Shown: positions 1-11,452 of the stretch, one piece after another
Position numbering within the stretch: position 1 is the stretch's first letter
Layout of the letters: every line of letters begins with the position of its first letter
Assembly: GCF_048544455.1 (NCBI RefSeq)
Contig: NC_133538.1
Location: 143,341,922 to 143,405,921 of the forward strand
Direction: 5' to 3'
Source of the DNA: Silene latifolia
Lineage: Eukaryota > Streptophyta > Magnoliopsida > Caryophyllales > Caryophyllaceae
Length of the DNA stretch: 64,000 nucleotides
Translations under genes and position numbers: made by a program
Notes under the pieces: model-generated
What the model was told of the DNA's origin: nothing
Seen by the model: the letters and a program-made list of their open reading frames with translations, nothing else
The model's database searches: none

Positions 1-907
1 CTTGGTTATAGATATCGGTGTTTGTCTTTCAAGGTAAGAGTTATGCTTTGTGTTGTTTGTCTTAGTCCTATCGGATACTAGGGGTGAGCTATAAGCCCTC
101 TAGTTGCGATATGATCGTCGGGATTGATGCTCCCATCCGTTCTTATGGTGAGATGCAAGCCATAAGTATGAATGTGACATTAGTAGCACGTCCCGTACAA
201 TGTTTGCTAAGAGGTTTTCCAAATAATGGCTACAGTTTCTATTTTTGTAATTTGCATTGGTTGATCCCTTACCTAACTGCTTCAGATGATTCGGATTCCA
301 ATCTCATATCTATGTTGTAATTCTTTGAAATGCGTGCTTTTGCATGAATGATCGTATTCTTGTCTTTCATGTTATTTGATTGTCTCACATGAATAGTTGA
401 ATCTTTATTATGCTAAGATTGGTCTTTCTTGTTCCATCTCATTTAATTGCCATGTTTAAATATAAACTTGATATTCATGTCTTTCGTAAGTATCTTATAT
501 GACTTACCTGTTTTAGTTCTTTGTTATGTTCGTTTTGACATTTTGTGGTTGGGAGAACCTTGAGTTACTCCCCACCGATCGTGTATGCGTTCATGTTTAC
601 ATGAATGACAGGTATTAGTTGGTGCATTCATGGGGTGAAGACATGTGTGAGCTAGCGAGCACTTTGGCCTTTTAGTCAGTTTATTAGGATTGTTTAGACT
701 CACCTTTTATTGTATTGTCATTCGAGGGATATATTTTCCCTCACCTTTACTATCACGTTTGTATAATTTAAACTTTATTTACGCATTCTTTGTTTGTGTT
801 TGGTACTTTAATAAAACCGCGCTTTAAATTTTAAAAGTTTCAAAAATTCCCCATTTTTCCGCTTGAATTTACAACTTATATTTTCCGCGTTATCGCGGGG
901 TCTCACA
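1..907 (+). mobile_element. 3' part of a long LTR, related to element F
   Basis: This stretch ends in TCACA at 903-907. It resembles the last 700 bases of the F LTR (13480-14176): both have a 'gtgagatg(c/t)aagcc' segment, then a 'gggag..ac..gagttactccccac' segment, then a 'gagctag(c/t)gagca' segment, in the same order. No primer site follows position 907, so it is probably a 3' LTR or a solo LTR. The start lies outside the window. The sequence on its right looks like the leader of the minus-strand family B element, which suggests it inserted there. No gene is seen in it. Confidence 0.6.
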
Positions 908-1082
908 ACTTCCCCAATGCCCCGTAGTGGCCGGCTCAAAGTTGTAAGGGCTAAATTGCAGCTTTAGGACGTTTCCCAAGCCTTTGCGGTAGCTCCAAAC
1001 AACTCCTACCCGGGTTCATTTTAGTTAGACACCTTATGTTCATTTGTTCATTTGTTCATTCGTTTTAGGTTCTAAAATTTTT
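908..1082 (-). mobile_element. Leader of family B LTR retrotransposon
   Basis: Read on the minus strand, this directly follows the primer-binding site at 1083-1094. It matches the leader after the right-hand B copy (63760-63890): both contain 'gaacct', repeated 'aatgaa', 'gtgt(c)..aactaaaatgaacc' and a G-rich stretch in the same order. The rest of the B internal region lies left of position 1, beyond the LTR fragment at 1-907. Confidence 0.55.
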
Positions 1083-1094
1083 GCTCTGATACCA
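1083..1094 (-). promoter_or_regulatory. Primer-binding site of family B (initiator Met tRNA)
   Basis: The plus strand reads GCTCTGATACCA, the complement of TGGTATCAGAGC, the usual site for initiator methionine tRNA. It lies 3 bases inside the LTR edge at 1098. This fixes the element as minus strand, with the LTR at 1098-2400 as its 5' LTR. Confidence 0.85.
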
Positions 1095-1097
1095 CTT

Positions 1098-2400
1098 TGT
1101 AACACCCTCATACACCAAGGTGCCTTACCAACGACCACCCTAGTATATCAAGGTGCTACCATCTCAGTTGCCCGAGGTAGAGTATATAAAATTGACCATC
1201 AAAGGACGGTTATTATAAAAATCCAAAATTGTTTAAAGTATAGATACAACTAAAGTTTAACTCAAACGATTACAACCAAAATAATCAAAATAACTAAAGT
1301 ATAAACTGTCAACGGAAGCTAGAAAAACGATCGGTGATTACTCGACCCCCATCCAAACCTGTAAGCTTTTCACAGCTATACCTGCTCAGTCAACTACTCA
1401 CCATCCCCGAATAGATCACCATAATTTTGAAAACAATAAACGGGGTCAGTCAACTGTATAATTAAGATAAGAATTCAGAACAGAAGTAATACAACCAATC
1501 CAATTGCAATATTATTCCCCAAACTCCATTAAGAATCAATAACCGACTACACACTTAAATGTGTGGTCTTGCCAGATTACCTATCGCAACAGGTAACCCT
1601 CACCGCCAGTGGAGGACCGCAGTTGTTCCCACCTAAGCCCTGCTCATCGCAACAAGCGCACTTAAATCATTAATGTGCACATCCCCCTTGTGACAAGAGC
1701 CACAAGAGGCGAACATGGGGTTGGAACCATCTCTCGAACATGGTCCTATCACAACACTACCAATCACAATATTACTCAACCAATATCAATCCAACGCAGC
1801 ATATTAATCAATCAATCGGTCAATCACAATAATCTCAAATTAATTACGCAATCGACTGAGTAGGAAAACCCTACCTTACTCGCAAATTTGAAATCAACAA
1901 TCAACAACAAAGGCTAAAATTGTTCCTCTATGAATCCGTCACCTAGCAAAGCATAAGCAACAGTACTATATTATAAATCATTCCAATCAACCCTTTTTCC
2001 CCATCCTAATCAATTAGGGAAAACCCTAAAGGGCAACCATAAAATAATTAACAAGCTAAGGTACTAAACACTTACCAACGAAACCGGTACGAAAAAGACG
2101 GAACGTAGACTCAAGATCGATCGCACTTGACTTGGGAATGATTAGGGTGATTAGAGAGATGGTAAATGTAGTTCAGGTTTTGTAAAATGAATTAGTAACT
2201 GTTAAACCCGAAATATATATAATCTTTAATCACATTAATCAAACCGCGGAAATAATCCCGTTAGACCGGGTACTCGGTCGAGTATCTCACTACTCGGCCG
2301 AGTGCTCCTGGACAGTAAACTGACCAGAAGTCACATGACGACTTACTCGGTCGAGTACTACTTACTCTACTGAGTAGGACCAACAAACCGTAGTATTACA
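1098..2400 (-). repeat. 5' LTR of family B LTR retrotransposon
   Basis: A 1,303-bp LTR with TG...CA borders: TGTAACACCC at 1098 on the plus strand and ATTACA at 2395-2400. It pairs with the LTR at 62443-63743 of almost the same length, which lies in the opposite orientation. The end next to the primer site is well conserved between the two copies. A TATA-like run (about 2213-2222) lies near the start on the minus strand. PBS type and LTR layout would fit Ty3/Gypsy, but no coding sequence is in the window, so the superfamily is not proven. Confidence 0.8.
2266..2380. repeat. ACTCGGYCGAGT motif cluster in the left B LTR
   Basis: Three near-palindromic motifs of the form ACTCGG(T/C)CGAGT and one decayed copy (actctactgagt) lie 25-65 bases apart. 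The right B copy has six at 62577-62668. They lie upstream of the TATA-like run in the direction of element transcription. Confidence 0.75.
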
Positions 2401-3745
2401 CATTAGCCTTGCATAAATGGTGCATTACGGAGCTAAATTGACCGCATCTAACGACCAAGCATCGAGTAGAAGACCAAGATTAATGGCCTTAGCCAATAAA
2501 GCAAGCATTTGGGCAATAAATAGGAACCCCACAAGTCAAGCCCAACTCCCTTAAGCTGGGAGGCAGCCACGCCCAAGCAAAAGAAAATAAGGAGTGAGCT
2601 CCCACAAGCTCACTAAAGCCCCCACGAGCCAAGTCTGAGCTTGGGCAAGCACGAGCTGACTGGCAGGGTGAATGGCAAATGGGAGGAGCTCAGGCGAGCC
2701 ATGCCTTGCTCCCACGAGCTAGCTGACAGGACGAGCAACAAAGAAGAGGGACTCGTGGGAGCTAGCTCAGCTCTAGCAAGGCGAAGGACTTCCTTAAGGG
2801 GCTTAATTGTCATTTAAGCCCTTAGTTAACCTAATGCTTGTACTTAATATAAATACCTCATGTACTTTGAGGAAAACACACATTAGCTTAGCTTAGTTAG
2901 ACTATTCCAATTAGATTAATTATACCTTAATTTTTCCTTAATTATTGTTCAAGTAATCTTAGATCTAGCTTGGTAATTAAAGAATTCTTGGGTTTGTATT
3001 TGAGAATTGACAACTCTTCATCATTTATCAAGACTTTCTTCAATTATTCTTCTATTTCCTTTATTCATCTTAAGTTGGTACAATTCCTTTACTCTTTACT
3101 TAGTCTTTCATTTAATCTTTTGTTAATTGCTTTACTCCTTCATCATGTTTACTTGTGTTAAGATCTATGCTTAATGAGTTCATATGAATGATTGTATGTT
3201 ATGTTTTCAACTTATGCACATGTTATGCTTGATGAAATGCTTGATTGACAACCTAGCATAATTCTCTTATCTTTTTAACAAGACTTGTAAGAAATAAATC
3301 AACTTAAGGGTTGTTAGACCATGCAATATTGTTGAATAGGGAGAAAAAAGTCGTTGTAGGTGTTATAAGCTATAAATCAACTCAACTCCGAGACCTAAGT
3401 CTCCCTAGGAATTGTAAGACATAAATCAACTCGATTCCAACACAATTATAATTGTTTGTATGACTTATTAATGTGATTATACCATGTTTCCCTTATGAAC
3501 CCATGACACCATAGTATTTTTAATCAGATGTTTACAACTCTTACTTGCCTTGCCTTTCATTTGTTTACATTTTCATTGTAGTAGTTTAGTGTACAACTCA
3601 AACCCAATTGTGACACAAAGACATAGCTGCTTTACATTAGATAACTATTTAAAAAACCATCCCTTGGGATCCGACCTCTACTTACTCCTTTACTAAGAAG
3701 TTTGTTGAGTTTATAAATATGGTTTGATAGTTTAACGACCTATCA
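2401..3745 (+). repeat. Athila-like LTR, family D, interrupted at its left by family B
   Basis: The sequence is collinear with, but diverged from, the family C LTR. The shared order is 'ccttgcat.(t)atg', 'gagctaaat(t/g)g..cgcatcta(a/t)(c/t)gaccaagcat', a TATA box (about 2848-2854), 'ttgggtttgtatttg.g.attgacaac', and 'gaacccatgacacc'. It starts about 140 bases into the family C LTR frame, because family B inserted there. It ends at CTATCA (3745) without a primer site, so it is a solo LTR or a 3' LTR. Its internal region is not in the window. Confidence 0.7.
2580..2775. repeat. CCCACGAGCT motif cluster in LTR D
   Basis: Short repeats around CACGAGC/GCTCCCAC recur here: 'gctcccacaagctc', 'cccacgagcc', 'gcacgagctg', 'gctcccacgagctagctg', 'gacgagc' and 'ctcgtgggagctagct'. 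It lies just upstream of the TATA box, the same place as the GATCCGAGCG cluster in LTR C. Confidence 0.65.
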
Positions 3746-5259
3746 TGAACCCACGGTTCAAGTATAGGACAACCACAACAAACACCTGCATAACAACCCT
3801 TCCTCCGCTTGTCAGTGGTGGTAAAAAAAGAGGTCCGATCAGTCCCACAGTGGTCACGGCCAGGGTCACGGCAATAGCTAGTCATACGATGGCTTAATTT
3901 GCAAGTTATGAAAACATGTATTAAATTATGAGACGGTTTTATGAATTTTTTGCCTTGAAGCGATAATGAGATGAATTTTTCTTTTCCTTCCTTTTAGATC
4001 TCCCTCTCTCCCTTTATGTGAGTTGTTTTTGAATTATATGGTGGTAGGGTAAGGCAATTAGGAAATTGTTAGGAAACTTACCAATTATTATAATATGTAT
4101 ACTAGTATTTTTTTTGAGGGGATATGTATACTTATATTAGTATTTATCTTTTTGTTGTATATTATTTATCATATTACACGCCTAACACAATGTCATCCCG
4201 ACTCATTTAATATTTTATTATTTATTTCTGTCTCAGAACATAATCTCAATATTTAATAAATATAACTTATAAAACATTAAATGTAATTTATAAAACACAT
4301 TTGGACATCTCCACCTTTGACTAACCATTAACCATGGCTAAAAATATGGGTATTACATAGTAAATATAGATAGTGAACACTAATTAATTAGAAAATAAAT
4401 ATTGTCCAATAAAATATTACCTAGGCGGGAAATTTAAGCAGCAGAATTTGGAGAAATGTTAATCTTTTAGTGTATAGGGGATGACACTTGACAGGAAACT
4501 AAATAATAATGGTAGTGCTAAGATTATCCGGGCGTGAGGCCTTTTGACTTTTCCTCCGCTCTCAATCGCAGTTACCTGTAAACAGGAACAAAACATAGCC
4601 TCAGAGGGTTCCGACGAAAGACCATCTGATGATTAAGTCAGTACTGTGTCTCGTACTTGAACCGAAAGAATTTCTCTTAGCGAGTTATTCGTTCCGATGA
4701 GTTGTAGTGAGAGAAAGTAAAAATGGGTGAGGAAGGAGAGAGATGACTTATTATGGATTTAAAGATTTTAGCTTTTCTTTTTTTAAGGCGTGACTTGAGT
4801 AACAGGTAACCGGTGTGAGAAAAATGAGGGTGTAATTCAGATTATTGATTGTTAAACAATAGTGTGGATTAATATTAGAAGAATCAATAATATGAACTAA
4901 CTAGATTTGGTGTCCGTCTCCACCCGAGCTACCTCTAATTATCGTCAATATTTTCTAAGAAATAAAACTACGTAAGACTTGTTTAACTCATATATTTACT
5001 ATTTCAGTTGGTTTTGCTTTAGACTGACCATTTCGGTCTAAAGCAGTAAGATAGGATTTTGTAACCATTTTACAACCAAATGTTACCACTATTGAAAAAC
5101 AAGTTACCATAAGCTGTAACACTGACTGTACTATTGCAGTTACATTTTAACCAAAAAATGGTTACATACGCCCGTCTGAAGCTTTAGACGAAAAGTGCCC
5201 GTCTGAAACAAGAATTTGTGTTACCATTTATACTGAATTGTAGATTCTATCAAAAAATT
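3746..5259. other. AT-rich intergenic stretch, no gene seen
   Basis: No coding sequence of useful length or recognisable domain is visible on either strand. Two hairpin-forming pieces stand out. At about 5022-5047 the arms GCTTTAGAC and GTCTAAAGC flank an 11-base loop, and at about 5172-5189 there is the imperfect palindrome CGTCTGAAGCTTTAGACG. They share the GTCT(A)AAGC theme and may be remnants of an inverted-repeat MITE, but I cannot place its ends. Confidence 0.5.
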
Positions 5260-6180
5260 ATGAGACACATCCACTACTTCCGCAATTAATATTATTACTT
5301 TCACGACATCTCATGTTAATATTATGACATTCACTACTCCTACAGTAGTACTACACTTATTGTTGTTTCTATGGCTACTCACGCTATTTTTAGCGTTATA
5401 TCAATTCCTGTTAATTTTATAAAACTCATATTTAAATAAGTAAATTTTTTTATTAAATTGAATTGTTAACTAATTTTACATACTTTCACCATTGGTCATA
5501 CTATTACTTTCATTATATTTGTTGTGTTTACCTTTACTTTAATTAATATCGTCATCATTATCATTTCTTTCACTACTTCCACATTTAATAAAGTTAATTT
5601 CACTATTTCCGTTGCTACTATTACTTTCAGTACTCCTGTTGTTATGATTGTTACTTTTATTACTCATATATGAGTGATTACTATCATATTTGCTACATGT
5701 AGTGTTACTGCAATTATTTTATCAAATTTAACTTTTAAATCAGTTGATGGTCTAATTTTATGGAATATACAAATTATGGAATATTGTATCTTTTGAAATA
5801 ATTCTGATTTGTTTCCCTTTACATACTCCCTCCTATTCACCATTTTCTTCCCTATTTCCTTATTCGGATTATTCGGGTTTTCTTCCCTATTTCCTTTTTT
5901 GGGTTGATTTGTGTGGTCCAAATTAAATTACATGTGGGGTAGTGTGTTTTGTGTGGTCCAAAATCACTTTCTTATTTCTTGTGCAAAAAGGAAAAGGGAA
6001 GAATATAGTGAATAGGAGGGAGTAGTTTCCAAAAAATAACTTATTTACATTATTTTGTGTATGTTAAACATCTTTATATATCTAATAAACTATAAGTATA
6101 ATGAAAGTATATAGATTTATCTATTTACATTAAAATCCCTTGGTTTCTGAATTATATATATAATACAAGTATTGGTGTCC
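5260..6180. repeat. Segmental duplication, copy 1 (contains the MITE)
   Basis: The order of landmarks matches copy 2 (6280-6960): 'ttactttcactac' repeats, a 'gagtgattacta' segment, 'ttatggaatatt', 'tagtttccaaaa', 'aaacatctttatat', then 'atttacatt..a..(t)ccttggt'. The two copies are clearly diverged. Both contain imperfect short repeats of the type TTACTTTCACTACTCC. The borders are approximate. Confidence 0.6.
5826..6022. mobile_element. Stowaway-type MITE
   Basis: A 197-bp segment begins CTCCCTCCTATTCAC and ends GTGAATAGGAGGGAG. The terminal inverted repeats extend to about 27 bp with two mismatches. It is flanked by TA on both sides (5824-5825 and 6023-6024). CTCCCTCC ends and a TA target are typical of Stowaway MITEs of the Tc1/mariner superfamily. 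It has no coding capacity. The related duplication copy at 6280-6960 lacks it, at a matching site near 6765. Confidence 0.85.
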
Positions 6181-6279
6181 GGGCGGGCTTTATTTAGCAT
6201 TACAATTTATTTTCAATTAAATAAAACTATTTTAAAGTTGTATGGCTCATAAATTTATCATTAATATATTTTTCTATGA

Positions 6280-6960
6280 TATATTTTAAAATTACAATGA
6301 AATCAATTATTAGACAAATTCACTACTCCTGCTATTAATAATTTACTTAAATCAATTGGTTAGCTAATTGTTCATATATACTTTCTTTTATTGTTAGTAT
6401 TGTTACTTTTATTATATTCGTTATTACTACTGTTACTTTCACTACTCTCGCCGTAATAATTGTTACTTTCACTACTGCTGCATTAATATTGATAATTTCA
6501 CTACTCCCGTTATTACTTCTATTACTTTCACTACTCTCGCTCGCTGTTAATATTGTTACTTTGACTATTCAAATGAGTGATTACTATATCCAATGGTACG
6601 ACAATTCTTTTCACTACTAACATAATTACTTTTACTATTTAGGCATGCAATTTTAAAAGGTTTATATATTTATATAAATATATTACATATATGCATTAAA
6701 TCAAATTGAAATAATTATGGAATATTATATTTTTTGGAAATCTTGCTTGATTTATTTACCTTTTTATAGTTTCCAAAATATAACACTTATATTATATTTT
6801 TTTATGTTAAATAATAAACATCTTTATATTAATTAACACCAGAAGTAGGGCATGTTTATTTTAATATTTTAGTGTTCTCTAAATTTATACTTCAACCAAA
6901 ATTATATAATATTTACATTGAAGTTCCTTGGTCAGGTCTATCACACAAAGTTATTGATTA
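6280..6960. repeat. Segmental duplication, copy 2 (empty MITE site)
   Basis: Collinear with 5260-6180 but without the MITE. Around 6750-6775 the sequence runs 'gatttatttacctttttatagtttcc' continuously, where copy 1 has the MITE between its TA repeats. Trinucleotide-like ATT/ACT-rich minisatellite sequence (6400-6560) is included. No gene is seen. Confidence 0.55.
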
Positions 6961-7304
6961 AAAACTATATAGTATTGATGTGACTCATATTTGAGCACAC
7001 TTAGTCCCCCAATTAACCTAATTCCCATGCTTTCTAGCACATATTTGGGTCATTTATTATCTTTAGTTTCCCATTTTGCATATTTTTTGAGGTTTTGTGT
7101 CCTTGGTAGGAAAGGATCGCTAACCTTGCATTTATGAGGCGAAATAGAGCTAAATGGATCGCATCTAATGACCAAGCATCAAAGAGAAGACCGACACTAG
7201 AGGCCTAAGTAGATAAATAAAGTGAAATGGGCAATGATGAAAAGATCCTTGCATCCCCAACACGATCCTTGCGGATTGTTAAGAAGCCAAACAAGGGAAC
7301 AACT

Positions 7305-7500
7305 CTGTCCAACAATCCGAGCGGCCCGAGCATGATCCGAGCGTACCAAAGTGCCAGAATCCGAGCTGCTTGATCCCAGGACGAGCGGATTGAAGAGCTA
7401 TGATCCGAGCGTCTCCTCCCTGATCCGAGCGGATCTTCTTAAAGAACATTCTGTGCCTTAGCACATGACGAGCGGATCATAGTGGGACTAGCAGAGACGA
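7305..7500. repeat. GATCCGAGCG motif cluster in the 5' LTR of C
   Basis: About nine variants of ATCCGAGCG / CGAGCGGAT occur in both orientations over roughly 190 bases, upstream of the TATA box. The 3' LTR has the matching cluster at 61325-61520, and a related cluster lies inside the element at 56574-56935. Confidence 0.8.
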
Positions 7501-7600
7501 TACGCGAATGTCCCTTGGGAGTTGCATTTCCTCAAGTTTTCTTAGGGTCTTAATAGTCATTTAAGCCCTTAGTAACCCGAATCCTTGTACTTAATTTTAG

Positions 7601-7608
7601 TATAAATA
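7601..7608 (+). promoter_or_regulatory. TATA box of LTR C
   Basis: TATAAATA lies about 625 bases into the LTR, after the motif cluster. LTR D has the same box at the matching place. The E insertion falls right at its 3' edge, and the duplicated ATACC overlaps it, so the promoter of this LTR is separated from its start region. Confidence 0.65.
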
Positions 7609-8120
7609 CCTGTAGATACCCAGTATCTGCTGAGACTCCAACAAACACCCGAAGATTATGGGACTACAACATGTTTTGAAATCGCGGCGTTTGATCGACA
7701 GTTTGTGTACAACTTTACGTCGGAAAACTTAAAACGATTTCGAAAATAAAACATTTCAAAACTTTTCAAAAGTACCTGGAGTGTTTAATGCACGAAGACG
7801 GGGTCGCAATGACACTAACTAGACTCAAAACCGACACCGGACCAAAAACCGACTCAAAAATTCAAATCCCGACTCCAACAACGAGTCAAACCTAGTCAAC
7901 CACAAAATACAAACCATTTTAAATCTTCTATACTAAGATTTCCCGGATTCATGAATGGTCAAGTACCAAACATGTGACTACAAATTCTAGGATAGAACAA
8001 ATCATGATTGCACTTGTGTGAAAGTGACAGGACAACTCGAAGACCCGGGACGTGGCTCGCGCCTCTTTGAGCAGCCCAGGTGGCCACGTCGCTCAAAACT
8101 CACACAACCACTCATTTTCC

Positions 8121-8127
8121 TATAAAT
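8121..8127 (+). promoter_or_regulatory. TATA box of the E 5' LTR
   Basis: TATAAAT about 510 bases into the LTR, after 'cattttcc'. The 3' LTR keeps it at 40147-40153. It is the best candidate for the U3/R core promoter. Confidence 0.6.
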
Positions 8128-9264
8128 ACCCCTCAAATTCCCCCATTTGAGAACTTACGTGAGTGTTCACCCCCTCTTTTATCCCTTAAAACTCTCGACT
8201 CGACTTCTTAAGTCACAATCCGACGCGTATTTACGACCTACCGATCGTAAATACAAGCCTTACACATTGTTTGGTACCGTCATTGTGCATTAAATCACTT
8301 GACCAACCATTTCGACCACTACACCGTCATTAATCTTAATAAAACACTCTTCTTACTTACCAAAACGGTTTTAAAACAAGTCTTTTCCGACCAAACGAGT
8401 TGTTACACTTACGTCGGTTTCTCGCCATAACCAAACATGTAAGTATGAGGGTGTAAAAATCCTTCTTTTATCATGTCTTTGCTTGTTTTATGACCATAAC
8501 ATGCTAAAACATGCATAACACGATCTAAAACATAGGATAGACGAGCCAAAACTGAGATTTGGCATGAGGCAGAAGCCCCTTGTTCTGCACAGAGGCCTGC
8601 GCCTCAATGGGGTGCCCAGGTCAGAATTCATCCGTGTTTGTTCTCATCCTTCCTCGTTAATTTATTTTCATATTTGTAATTTATTTTTACCATTTCGAAT
8701 GTTTTCAAACCCTTTTATTTATTTTTACAAATTTTAACCATAAAATATTTTTCACCCTTGGTTCTTAATACCATGACGGTTAATCCGTGTTCCGGTGATA
8801 ATATTTGGTTAATAACATTTAAAAGGTATTTTAAAGCCTTTTATTTCATTTCTTTACATTTTGAGAGGTATTTTAAAGCCTTTCATCATTTCTTTACATT
8901 TTCAAAATAAACATATTAGTCACCAACACAAAGTCATCCTTGGTTCCACATACCATGCCGGATTTTAACCCGAGTACGATGATGAGTATCGACTAATTAT
9001 ATTCAAATGAACTTAAGACAATTAGTTCATGATCATTCTCAAAACTATCCATGTCAAGTTGAACCCGACACCGAATATCATCAAAATAATGATGATTATT
9101 CGAGTCTTGTTCCTCAAATCAACAAATACGGTCTAAACGACCCTTTCAAACCAAAACTGGTTTAAATACCCACTTTTCAAAACGTTTCATAAACGTTTTT
9201 CAAATGGTCAGAGCACGACATATAACCGTTGACTGACCCGCGCCTAAACAGGCCTTTTCTTTCT

Positions 9265-9330
9265 TTTTTTTAAAACCAGGGGAGACCCCCTTGCACCGCC
9301 AACAGGCTCGCGCCTCATGTGGTTGCCTGG
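9265..9330 (-). promoter_or_regulatory. GC-rich block in the E LTR shared with both antisense genes
   Basis: The order is an A/T run, 'ccaggggagacccc', 'cgccaacag', GCTCGCGCCTC and 'gttgcctgg'. Similar blocks lie at 33515-33590 and 38185-38245, each about 155 bases upstream of an antisense start codon. The 3' LTR copy is at 52060-52125. A role in antisense transcription is inferred from position only. Confidence 0.45.
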
Positions 9331-10104
9331 TGCAGGTTCTGTTCGCTTTCCAGCATTAGTCTAGGACGATCCCAACTCCGGCCAACCCGGATATAGGACG
9401 GATCAGATGACTATTTGCTCATTCAAAAATCACATTTGCAAAATGCCTTACTAAGACAAATGGATCGTGTTATGAACCATAAACCTAATACTGTAAATGG
9501 ATGTTTAATTTCCATCTTGCATGCAAATAAACCATAAATCCAACTCGACATCTTATACTTGATACTTGGATTAAATCAACCGACTTAGAAAGCTCTCACA
9601 TGTTAGGTTTAAATTATTGGATGCGCATTCATGCATTTAAATTGTTTTATCAACTTTTGCATTCAACCAACCAAGATCGATCAGTAGAGGCCGCTACCGC
9701 GGGCGGGATTGGGTGTCTGATTAAAGGGCTTCCCAATACGTACCTTCACCTCTTACTCAGAAACTTTGGATAGTGGACGACGTTATCCAAGGCGTACGAG
9801 AGTCATTCTAGAGATAGGATGCTAAAGAGGGACGATTCCTTATCATTAGTACCTATGTCAAACCCTGCTTTGTGCTTCGTTTGACCGAGGTATAAAGTGG
9901 ATTCGAACGGGTTCCAAGCATCCCACAAATGCTTGGTGGTGACTCTGAACATCTCTAATCATTTCGAGACCCTTACCTAGATGAAACCGACCGATCTAAA
10001 ACGATGCGGTCGAAAGCATTTTTACGCCGCCGAGCGTGGCTTTCAAAAGTCCGCTGAACGTCCGTAGATCGACCGGGCTTGCAAGTGGGCCGATGTCCAC
10101 AGAT

Positions 10105-10122
10105 TGGCGACTCCGCTGGGGA
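10105..10122 (+). promoter_or_regulatory. Primer-binding site of element E
   Basis: TGGCGACTCCGCTGGGGA lies three bases after the LTR. This is the typical primer site of Tat/Ogre elements, generally assigned to an arginine tRNA; I did not check the tRNA match. Confidence 0.85.
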
Positions 10123-11452
10123 GAACTAGGACACTTACGTCTTTGTGATCCCTAGATGGTGAGAGTCGAACGAGGTCTTGGTTGGAATGCATTAATTGAT
10201 ATTACAGTCACGGTCGGGTTTCTTGTCCAGACCCACAACCTACCCCTCTTCGGCCAATTGGCTCGTCTCGTCAGTGTGAGTTTTCTCATCCCCGTGTTTC
10301 GAATCCTAATTGAGTCAAGCATACCATTGGCATTACACATTTCTGTTTCGTGAAAGAGCTTTCGTCACTTTCGAGCACGAGGCTAGAGCACCCTCCTTAC
10401 ACATTTTGTTTGGATTGGTATCTCTCTCGCAAATCGGGGTTTGATTGCTTGGTGTGTAACCCACCCTTCTAAGCCAAAACCCATGTCAGCATTATGCAAA
10501 TATAATGAAACTGTGAGTGCTTATGTGCTACTTGATCATAAGTCCTTCCGTGTCATTTTCAAACTTTCAAAAATACCCTTTTGCGCCGTTATAATGGCCA
10601 TTTCAAACCTCGGTCTTTCGCCGACCGTTGCACGCCTTTCTAGGCCGTCGTAATGACAATTTTTTAAACCCGGTTTTTATAACCATTTCCACACGCCTTT
10701 CTAGGCCGTCGTAATGACGATTTTCAAAACCCGGTTTTCTTATAACCATTTCAACAAGCCTTTCTAGGCCGTCGTAATGACGATTTTTCAAACCCGGTTT
10801 TTATAACCATTTCCACACGCCTTTCTAGGCCGTCGTAATGACGATTTTTCAAACCCGGTTTTTATAACCATTTCAACACGCCTTTTTAAGCCGTTGTAAT
10901 GACGATTTTCAAAATCGGTTTTCTACAACCATTTCAAATCATCTTTTTACGCCGTTATAATCGCCGCGTATAGACACAGATTTTAACCCGTTTCGCGCCG
11001 ACAATGGCTCTTTCAAAACCCGAGAAAAGCACACACCCTTTTCTCAAGGCACTTTCGAGATCCCGAGGACCATGCACCGTCCCCGAGACCTCTTCAAGCA
11101 TTTCAAACTTGATTTTCAAAACATACAATTTTGAATTTCAAAAAACCGTCTTGGGAGACAATACATTGTTTTCCCAGCCGATTCAAACTCGAAACCGTCT
11201 TTTTCAAATAAACTCAAGACAACCCTTTCAACTGACCGACTTGCGGGGATCTCTATCTTTGGAAGGCGTCCATAAAGCGACAAATGAATCTTTTTGGAAA
11301 TTTCTATTTTCGAAAACTTCAGTCCACCGTTTTAATTCCGCCTCGTGTCTTTCGAGTCGAAGCAAACGTAGTTATGGGTCTTTACTTATGAGTCATCTCA
11401 CCACGAGACACGTCCAATGGCGCCATGCCACTACATTGGACGCGTGTCAAAA
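10123..11452 (+). other. E leader, first part, non-coding
   Basis: This is the region between the primer site and the F insertion. It contains the minisatellite at 10560-10975 and no recognisable protein. An open frame at 11004-11513 crosses the F border at 11453, so it is a chance ORF. Some Ogre elements have an extra ORF here; none is visible. Confidence 0.6.
10560..10975. repeat. Leader minisatellite, unit about 61-63 bp
   Basis: Units start with CCATTTC at 10598, 10683, 10746, 10807, 10868 and 10929. Each holds 'gcctttctaggccgtcgtaatgac' and 'aacccggttt' segments. The middle three units are nearly identical, while the outer ones have decayed. The internal 'aggccgtcgtaatgacga' is the most constant part. 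Confidence 0.9.

Larger units (their letters stand above)
6976..7610 (+). repeat. 5' LTR of family C, left part
   Basis: It starts TGATGTGAC and is nearly identical to 61001-61636. The start TGAT is shared with LTR A (TGATACGTG). It stops at 7610, where element E is inserted. The last five bases, ATACC, are the target site duplication, repeated at 52897-52901. Confidence 0.9.
7611..10101 (+). repeat. 5' LTR of Tat element E
   Basis: A 2,491-bp LTR starting TGTAGATACC and ending TCCACA. The first 20 bases contain AGATAC-CCA-GTATCT, a small perfect hairpin. It is collinear over its whole length with 39636-41249 plus 52013-52896. It holds several copies of a (G)CTCGCGCCTC motif, for example 8055-8065, 8595-8605 (variant) and 9306-9316. 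Confidence 0.92.

Noticed and set aside
3746..5259. A host gene in the left intergenic part
   Set aside because: No long frame, no splice-supported exon series and no recognisable domain on either strand.
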